Part shown: piece by piece, positions 7,855-11,514 of the stretch
How the letters are laid out: each line of letters opens with the position of its first letter
Numbering within the stretch: position 1 is the stretch's first letter
NCBI GenBank assembly: GCA_021828605.1
Contig: JAJZEG010000108.1
Coordinates: 1 to 11,514 of the forward strand
Direction: 5' to 3'
Source: Pseudomonadota bacterium
GTDB taxonomy: Bacteria; Pseudomonadota; Alphaproteobacteria; Acetobacterales; Acetobacteraceae
Length of the DNA stretch: 11,514 bases
Position numbers and translations under genes: made by a program
The notes under the pieces: generated by a model
Seen by the model: only the letters and a program-made list of their open reading frames with translations
What the model was told of the DNA's origin: nothing
Databases searched by the model: none

Positions 7855-7876
7855 AGAAGGGCAACAATGCCCTTCT
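7855..7876. other. Second hairpin between the PEP-CTERM gene and its terminator
   Basis: AGAAGGGC (7855-7862) and GCCCTTCT (7869-7876) are perfectly complementary across the 6-nt loop AACAAT. It lies 14 nt past the stop codon on the minus strand and 13 nt before the terminator stem. No T run follows, so it may protect the 3' end or assist termination. Confidence 0.6.
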
Positions 7877-7890
7877 GCATTAATCAAGAA

Positions 7891-8481
7891 TTATCCAATC
7901 TTCTTTGCAGCTTTATTCCGCCGTTTGCGAGCAAGCAGCCCCATGCCAAACAGCCCGGTGCCAAGCAACAACAGCGAGCCTGGCTCCGGCACATCGGTCG
8001 TCGCCGAGAACGACACGTTCATATTCCGCCCACCCTGGCTGGTCAGGGTGAAAAAGCCCGGCGAGTCCGCATAGCCGGTCAAGGTCGCGTAGCCCTTGCC
8101 ATACAGGCTAAAATTGTTGCTGCTCTCACTATAGCTGAACGACTGCAAATAAAAGCTCGTCGTTTCGCCATTCATCGTCGCACTATACACAGTCTCCGGC
8201 GTATAGCCCGTCAACAAAATATTGTTCATCGTCATACACGCACTGCAACCGCTGCTGAATGACGGTGCAAAACTGCCATAAGCAGTATTGACAACAATAT
8301 TCGCATTCTCATTGAAGCTAATGCCGGTGTTCGAGTATGTCGCACCACCATTCATGCTAATCTGCCCATTGAAAGAGGGCAGGGACGGTGTGGGTGACGA
8401 CTGTATCGCATTGGCCAGCGCGCTCGCAGGCAACACCACCATAGCAACCGCCAAGGCGGCGGGAATCAGGGCTTTTCTCAT
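7891..8481 (-). CDS. PEP-CTERM sorting-domain protein, secreted
   Basis: A 196-residue exported protein. The N-terminus MRKALIPAALAVAMVVLPASALANA is a Sec signal peptide, with cleavage probably after ALA or ANA. The middle (about 26-163) is rich in Ser, Asn, Gly, Thr and aromatic residues, as in surface beta-rich proteins, with one close Cys pair (SGCSAC). The last 33 residues are a textbook PEP-CTERM signal: VPEPGS, a hydrophobic segment (LLLLGTGLFGMGLLA), then the basic cluster RKRRNKAAKK. Exosortase (EpsH) recognises such tails and usually acts with exopolysaccharide genes, none of which are in the window. The start at 8481 has GGAGA 6 nt upstream; the longer frame from 8511 would start at about the predicted transcription start of the sigma-54 promoter. 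The function of the mature domain is unknown. Confidence 0.93.
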   Translation of the reverse strand: MRKALIPAALAVAMVVLPASALANAIQSSPTPSLPSFNGQISMNGGATYSNTGISFNENANIVVNTAYGSFAPSFSSGCSACMTMNNILLTGYTPETVYSATMNGETTSFYLQSFSYSESSNNFSLYGKGYATLTGYADSPGFFTLTSQGGRNMNVSFSATTDVPEPGSLLLLGTGLFGMGLLARKRRNKAAKKIG

Positions 8482-8520
8482 GGCTAATCTCCAATCTGGG
8501 TCCGGGTACAAACCTCTCTA

Positions 8521-8536
8521 TGCAACAACCGGGCCA
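8521..8536 (-). promoter_or_regulatory. Sigma-54 (-24/-12) promoter of the PEP-CTERM gene
   Basis: On the minus strand the sequence is TGGCCCGGTTGTTGCA, which matches the RpoN consensus TGGCACG-N4-TTGCW with one mismatch (the A). The invariant GG and GC are separated by exactly 10 nt. Transcription would start near 8510, giving a leader of about 29 nt that contains the GGAGA ribosome-binding site. PEP-CTERM genes in other proteobacteria are known to be associated with RpoN and the PrsK/PrsR regulators. Confidence 0.72.
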
Positions 8537-8773
8537 AACTATTTTTCATTAGTTTTCAATATCTTGCACGCCATAAACCAGAGGCCTGTAAAGGATCCCG
8601 ACATTCCCGCGCCGTGCCGCCAGCCAAATCCAACGAGACCACCTCGCCCGCCCTGCGTCGTGGGCCCTATCGTCATTCAGGGCGCTTAGAGACCGATTGC
8701 GCCAGTCATCCGTTTCATCGAAGACGTCGATTAACTCGGTATCGATGCGCATCTTCATATCAAAAACGCTCCC

Positions 8774-8802
8774 TTGCACCTTTGATTCGTCTTATGTATT
8801 TA
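8774..8802 (+). promoter_or_regulatory. Probable sigma-70 promoter of the DUF5131-TcmP unit
   Basis: TTGCAC (8774-8779), a 17-nt spacer, and TATTTA (8797-8802) in a locally AT-rich stretch. The predicted transcription start falls at about 8809-8810, on or next to the start codon A at 8810. TATGTT at 8801-8806 is an alternative -10 but would place the start inside the gene. Confidence 0.5.
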
Positions 8803-8809
8803 TGTTAAC

Positions 8810-9550
8810 ATGGCTGATGGCAGCACAATAGAATGGACCGACGCAACGTGGAATCCGGTAACCGGATGCACCAAGATATCTGCCGGCTGTGACAATTGTT
8901 ACGCAAGTCGATTTAGCGAGCGTTTTCGTGGTGTTTCCGGCCATCCGTTTGAAACCGGATTTGACATCACCCTGCGTCCCGCTCGGCTTGAGCAGCCTCT
9001 GCTTTGGAAGCGGCCTCGAATGGTGTTCGTCAACTCAATGTCAGATTTGTTCCACAAGGATGTGCCGGAGGAGTTTGTGCATCGGGTCTGGGACACGATG
9101 GAGCGCGCCGATTGGCACACCTTCCAAATCCTGACCAAACGCTCCAGCCTGATGCGCGATTTTCTAAAGCGCCGTTATTCAAACCGGCCGGTGCCATCCC
9201 ATATTTGGTTCGGAGTATCAATCGAAGACAGGTCCAAAATATCTCGGCTGCGCCATTTGCAAGCAGCCCCTTCGGGCATCCGTTTCCTGTCCGTCGAGCC
9301 ATTGATCGCCCCCGTTGGTCAGCTCGATCTCGACGGCATCTCATGGGTCATTGTTGGCGGTGAAAGTGGCCCACGATTTCGTCCCGTGAGCATGGAATGG
9401 GTGCGTGACGTCCGTGATCAATGCATGAGACAAAAAGTTGCATTTTTCTTCAAACAATGGGGCGGCATTCGCCCTAAAGCCAATGGCAGGACGCTCGACG
9501 GCAGGGAATGGAGTCAGTTTCCAAAGCGAATACAAGTCAGGTCTGCTTAG
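8810..9550 (+). CDS. DUF5131 / phage Gp37-Gp68 family three-Cys-motif protein
   Basis: A 246-residue member of the Gp37_Gp68 (DUF5131) family, first named from phage proteins. The N-terminus has the family hallmark IEWTDATWNPVTGC, followed by the three cysteines Cys20, Cys27 and Cys30 (Cx6CxxC), which resemble a radical-SAM iron-sulfur site. Other conserved blocks are FVNSMSDLFHKDVPEEFV, FQILTKRS, WFGVSIED, RFLSVEPL, WVIVGGESGPRFRP and FFKQWGG near the end. Its reaction is not established to my knowledge; radical-SAM chemistry is inferred from the motif. The ATG at 8810 gives the canonical N-terminus, yet there is no Shine-Dalgarno upstream and the predicted transcript starts at the ATG, so it may be leaderless. 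The partner gene tcmP follows 7 nt after the stop. Codon use is less C/G-biased at third positions than in recA or alaS, suggesting transfer. Confidence 0.93.
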   Translation: MADGSTIEWTDATWNPVTGCTKISAGCDNCYASRFSERFRGVSGHPFETGFDITLRPARLEQPLLWKRPRMVFVNSMSDLFHKDVPEEFVHRVWDTMERADWHTFQILTKRSSLMRDFLKRRYSNRPVPSHIWFGVSIEDRSKISRLRHLQAAPSGIRFLSVEPLIAPVGQLDLDGISWVIVGGESGPRFRPVSMEWVRDVRDQCMRQKVAFFFKQWGGIRPKANGRTLDGREWSQFPKRIQVRSA

Positions 9551-9557
9551 CCCAGCC

Positions 9558-10736
9558 ATGAAAGGCGACAAAGGGAGCGCAATCGGTCTGGATCCGTCTC
9601 TTTATGTCGGGCGCGGCCAAACATACGCAAAACATATCCTTCTTAAACAATATCTCGAAGCACTCGCCTATAAAGTTCTGCAATCCCCCTCGGCGCCTCA
9701 GGAGTTCCTTTACATCGATGGATTTTCCGGCCCGTGGCAGAGCCAGGGTGAGCAATTTGAGGATACCTCATTCAGCATTTCGCTATCGGTGCTGACCCGG
9801 GTGCAAGAACATCTCGCTGCGAATGGCCGAATCCCTCGCATCAAAGCCGTGTTTGTTGAAGAAAATTCCGAGGCCTTTGCGCTGCTGCGACAAGCAGTCA
9901 GTCGGTTTCCACAGATTGAGATCTTAACCATTCAAGGTCGTTTCGAGGACCAAATAGCCGAGATTACGTCATGGCTCACCCCATCGACTTTTATGTTCGC
10001 CTTTCTCGATCCGTGCGGCTGGACTGGTATCGCTCTTAACCGCATCAAACCCCTAATCGCACATCGGTGGAGCGAAGTTCTGGTCAACCTCATGACCAAC
10101 AGCCTCGTGCGACATGTGAAATACGAACCGGTCAAAGCAAGGACAGCGGCGTTTTTCGGCGGCGGAGAATGGGAGAGCGAACTGCACGAAGCGGAGACGC
10201 GGCTTGGCAGTCTCGAAATGGCCATTGTCGAGGTCTATCTTCGGCGTCTACGCAATGCTGCAAATTTCAAATGTGTAGCAACAACTCGAATTCGAGTCCC
10301 CGGCGCCGGTCGAACTTATTTTCATCTCGCTTACGGCACACGGCATCCCGCCGGCATGGATGTATTCAGAAGCAGTGAACAGAGTTGCGTCGGTGTTCAG
10401 GAAGGCGTGGCGAGTGAAACCTATCATGAACGCCGGGAGCGCTCGGCTGGCACGCCCGATTTATTCCGCGATGCGGAGAATGACGGAAGCATCGCCGCGT
10501 TTCAGACATGGCAAACCGAAGCAAGAGCCAAGGCACAGACAGAATTCGATGACTGGCTTCATAACGGTAAGGCAGAGATTGCTTCTCACTGGCGCGCACT
10601 GCTCATGCAGCATCCCTACGTGGATCGTGCGCTCGTAAACGGTTGGATGCGGGCAGCGGAGAAGGCGGGGTTGCTGCGTTCAGAACGGCGCGGATCAGAC
10701 CATCTCTGGATCCCTCTGCATGGCAAAACCGTTTAG
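9558..10736 (+). CDS. tcmP: Three-Cys-motif partner protein TcmP
   Basis: A 392-residue protein of the TcmP family, named because it is regularly encoded beside the three-Cys DUF5131 protein, as here. Visible blocks: the N-terminal helix QTYAKHILLKQYLEAL (21-36), IDGFSGPW (53-60), FVEEN (99-103) and FLDPCGW (149-155). Their order resembles motif I, the acidic loop and motif IV of class I methyltransferases; that reading is inference. The C-terminal 60 residues (ALVNGWMRAAEKAGLL, then RRGSDHLWIPL) look like a winged helix. The ATG at 9558 follows the upstream stop by 7 nt and has no good ribosome-binding site, so translation is probably coupled. The frame also stays open upstream into the DUF5131 gene from an ATG at 9438, which I consider unlikely. 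Function unknown; modification of nucleic acid or protein, possibly in a defence or mobile-element setting, is a guess. Confidence 0.88.
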   Translation: MKGDKGSAIGLDPSLYVGRGQTYAKHILLKQYLEALAYKVLQSPSAPQEFLYIDGFSGPWQSQGEQFEDTSFSISLSVLTRVQEHLAANGRIPRIKAVFVEENSEAFALLRQAVSRFPQIEILTIQGRFEDQIAEITSWLTPSTFMFAFLDPCGWTGIALNRIKPLIAHRWSEVLVNLMTNSLVRHVKYEPVKARTAAFFGGGEWESELHEAETRLGSLEMAIVEVYLRRLRNAANFKCVATTRIRVPGAGRTYFHLAYGTRHPAGMDVFRSSEQSCVGVQEGVASETYHERRERSAGTPDLFRDAENDGSIAAFQTWQTEARAKAQTEFDDWLHNGKAEIASHWRALLMQHPYVDRALVNGWMRAAEKAGLLRSERRGSDHLWIPLHGKTV

Positions 10737-10744
10737 TGTCCCTG

Positions 10745-10769
10745 ATCTGCAATCCGTTGGATTGCAGAT
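10745..10769. other. Perfect hairpin after tcmP, possible terminator
   Basis: ATCTGCAATCC (10745-10755) and GGATTGCAGAT (10759-10769) form an 11-bp perfect stem around the 3-nt loop GTT. It begins 8 nt after the tcmP stop. It lacks a T run, so it would be an atypical terminator or an mRNA 3'-end stabiliser. Confidence 0.6.
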
Positions 10770-11000
10770 AGGAAAGGACAGGTGGGAAGCGGTGCCCGAA
10801 ACCTCAAGCGCCTGCGCCAGATAATCAACATTCAGAGGAAAACCCGCGCATCCCCCAACTCGCTTCTCCACATGCGCCGATGATCATTGATGCTGATCTG
10901 ATCGTCGCCGAACGAACAGGGAGTACAACCAGCTTCAGCACGATTTTCGAAAAATCATCAAAACCGAAACTCCAACCAACCCCTGCCTATCACCGACGTC
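10770..11000. other. Non-coding or decayed stretch
   Basis: I find no gene I can support here. A plus-strand frame opens at 10880 and runs to 11293 but has no ribosome-binding site and overlaps the more convincing minus-strand SRPBCC remnant. On the minus strand, between about 10860 and 10770, short pieces such as NVDYLAQALEVSG look protein-like but lie between stops in shifted frames, which could mean gene debris. Confidence 0.4.
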
Positions 11001-11300
11001 TCACGATTCCGCCTGCTTTTTCAAATCAACCAACCATCGTTGATCGGTCGCGCGCAAATCCGTTGACGAATAGAATAAACCAATTGGCCAGCCGCTCATT
11101 GATTCGCGCGTTTGAACCAGTGTTTGCCCACCAGCAAGTGGCGTTAATGTCCAGACATGAATGGCATGAAATATCAACAACCGGCCCGTCCACGCCATTT
11201 TCTCTGGCGGTTCAAACAACGCCAATCGCGAATGAATTTCACCCGCACCCGTGGACCATTCAAACCGCACGCCCAAACCTGGTTTCTGCTTAATGATCAC
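11001..11300 (-). pseudogene. SRPBCC-domain (START/polyketide cyclase-like) protein, 5'-truncated remnant
   Basis: The 99 codons match the C-terminal two-thirds of a small SRPBCC lipid/hydrophobic-ligand-binding protein: LALFEPPEKMAWTGRLL, then HAIHVWTLTPLAGGQTLV, TRESMSGWP, and the closing helix QRWLVDLKKQAES. Family members are usually about 140-150 residues and begin with a beta strand and helix (approximately the first 50 residues) that are missing here. The only available start is a GTG at 11300 without a visible ribosome-binding site, and the frame continues upstream only into a palindromic element starting at 11304. I infer that a rearrangement or element insertion removed the 5' end. 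An expressed short protein cannot be excluded. Confidence 0.65.
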
Positions 11301-11303
11301 CCC

Positions 11304-11359
11304 GCTAGAGCGCGATATGTTTAGATTGACGCAGCCGCGCCAATCTGACGCGCTCTAGC
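11304..11359. repeat. Compound palindromic element, first of three
   Basis: The outer arms GCTAGAGCGCG (11304-11314) and CGCGCTCTAGC (11349-11359) are perfect 11-bp inverted repeats. Nested inside, AGATTG (11323-11328) pairs with CAATCT (11341-11346) and CGC (11330-11332) with GCG (11337-11339). The layout resembles dispersed palindromic intergenic elements of alphaproteobacteria; that similarity is from memory, not from a search. It lies 3 bp from the truncated end of the SRPBCC remnant. Confidence 0.8.
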
Positions 11360-11380
11360 TTTGTTTGCGAGGCTGATTCA

Positions 11381-11421
11381 CGCTTGGAATTGCCGCGCAT
11401 TATGCGCGTCAATTCCAAACG
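11381..11421. repeat. Second long palindrome
   Basis: TTGGAATTG (11384-11392) and CAATTCCAA (11410-11418) are perfect arms. One mismatch further in, CGCGCA (11394-11399) pairs with TGCGCG (11403-11408) around the loop TTA. CG at 11381-11382 also pairs with 11420-11421 beyond one mismatch. No T tract follows. Confidence 0.8.
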
Positions 11422-11465
11422 ATCAGGCTTGTCTTATGAATATTCCGCCGATTGAGCGATAATGG

Positions 11466-11501
11466 TTCACCGTCAGCGGGGGACCACCCGCTGACGGTGA
11501 A
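11466..11501. repeat. Third palindrome, 15-bp perfect stem
   Basis: TTCACCGTCAGCGGG (11466-11480) and CCCGCTGACGGTGAA (11487-11501) form a perfect 15-bp stem with the 6-nt loop GGACCA. No T run is seen on the plus side; on the minus side the stem is followed by only a few T in ATTATCG. It may be a terminator for a gene outside the window or a repeat element. Confidence 0.75.
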
Positions 11502-11514
11502 GGGGTCGGATCGG

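Larger units (their letters stand above)
8482..8809. other. Intergenic region between divergent PEP-CTERM and DUF5131 genes
   Basis: This 328-nt gap holds the sigma-54 site of the PEP-CTERM gene at its left and the probable sigma-70 promoter of the DUF5131 gene at its right. A minus-strand frame from a GTG at 8779 to 8549 (76 codons) starts MQGSVFDMKMRIDTELIDVF; I do not recognise it, it has no clear ribosome-binding site, and its second half is Arg/Trp-rich and unconvincing. It may be a gene remnant. I see nothing else certain between 8560 and 8770. Confidence 0.5.

Noticed and set aside
7679..8074. Open frames translating the 14-bp repeat into a periodic Pro/His/Thr peptide
   Set aside because: The period is not a multiple of 3, so all frames give the same pattern; the frames run through two terminators and antisense to the PEP-CTERM gene, with no ribosome-binding site.
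8549..8779. 76-codon minus-strand frame between the PEP-CTERM and DUF5131 genes
   Set aside because: GTG start overlapping a -35 candidate, no ribosome-binding site, unrecognised sequence with an Arg/Trp-rich second half; kept only as a possible remnant.
9438..9557. Upstream extension of tcmP overlapping the DUF5131 gene
   Set aside because: The extra 40 residues are translated from the conserved end of DUF5131 in another frame; the ATG at 9558, 7 nt after that stop, fits coupling better.
10285..10300. TTCGAGTCCC near 10290 as a duplicated tRNA-Ser 3' end (att site)
   Set aside because: Only a short, imperfect resemblance to the T-arm inside tcmP coding sequence; the rest of the tRNA 3' end is absent.

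Overview
The window is a GC-rich bacterial chromosome segment, most likely from an alphaproteobacterium and plausibly from the Acetobacteraceae/Rhodospirillales. Three things point there: a perfect GAAC-N7-GAAC box (the alphaproteobacterial LexA/SOS site) upstream of recA, the recA-alaS gene order, and a complex palindromic intergenic element at the right edge of a style common in alphaproteobacteria. The genus is inference; no search was run.

Left part (1-5519, + strand) is housekeeping: the 3' end of an M3-family oligoendopeptidase, a siroheme-synthase N-terminal-type gene (precorrin-2 dehydrogenase / sirohydrochlorin ferrochelatase), an intergenic region with the SOS box, recA, a stem-loop spacer, alaS, and tRNA-Ser(GGA) with its CCA encoded.

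The accessory part starts directly after the tRNA. A minus-strand toxin-antitoxin pair (FitA-like ribbon-helix-helix antitoxin, then a GTG-started PIN-domain VapC toxin) has a perfect palindrome just upstream as its probable operator. Next come two plus-strand genes for ferritin-fold proteins, a DUF892/YciE-YciF-like protein and a manganese (non-haem) catalase, probably one peroxide/stress operon closed by a strong intrinsic terminator. The gap to the next, convergent gene holds six perfect copies of a 14-bp repeat whose minus strand is G-rich. The convergent gene encodes a secreted PEP-CTERM protein with its own terminator, a second hairpin, and a good sigma-54 (-24/-12) promoter.

From 8810 to 10736 lies a two-gene unit: a DUF5131/Gp37-Gp68 'three-Cys-motif' protein with a radical-SAM-like Cx6CxxC cluster, and its partner TcmP, which has methyltransferase-like motifs. 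Only 7 nt separate them. The first gene appears leaderless, and the base composition differs from the housekeeping genes, suggesting horizontal transfer. Its biological role is, as far as I know, not established, so it is the best candidate here for an undescribed system.

The right end (10737-11514) is decayed or repeat-rich: a hairpin after tcmP, a 5'-truncated SRPBCC-domain gene on the minus strand, and three consecutive long palindromes, the first starting 3 bp from the point where the SRPBCC homology is lost.
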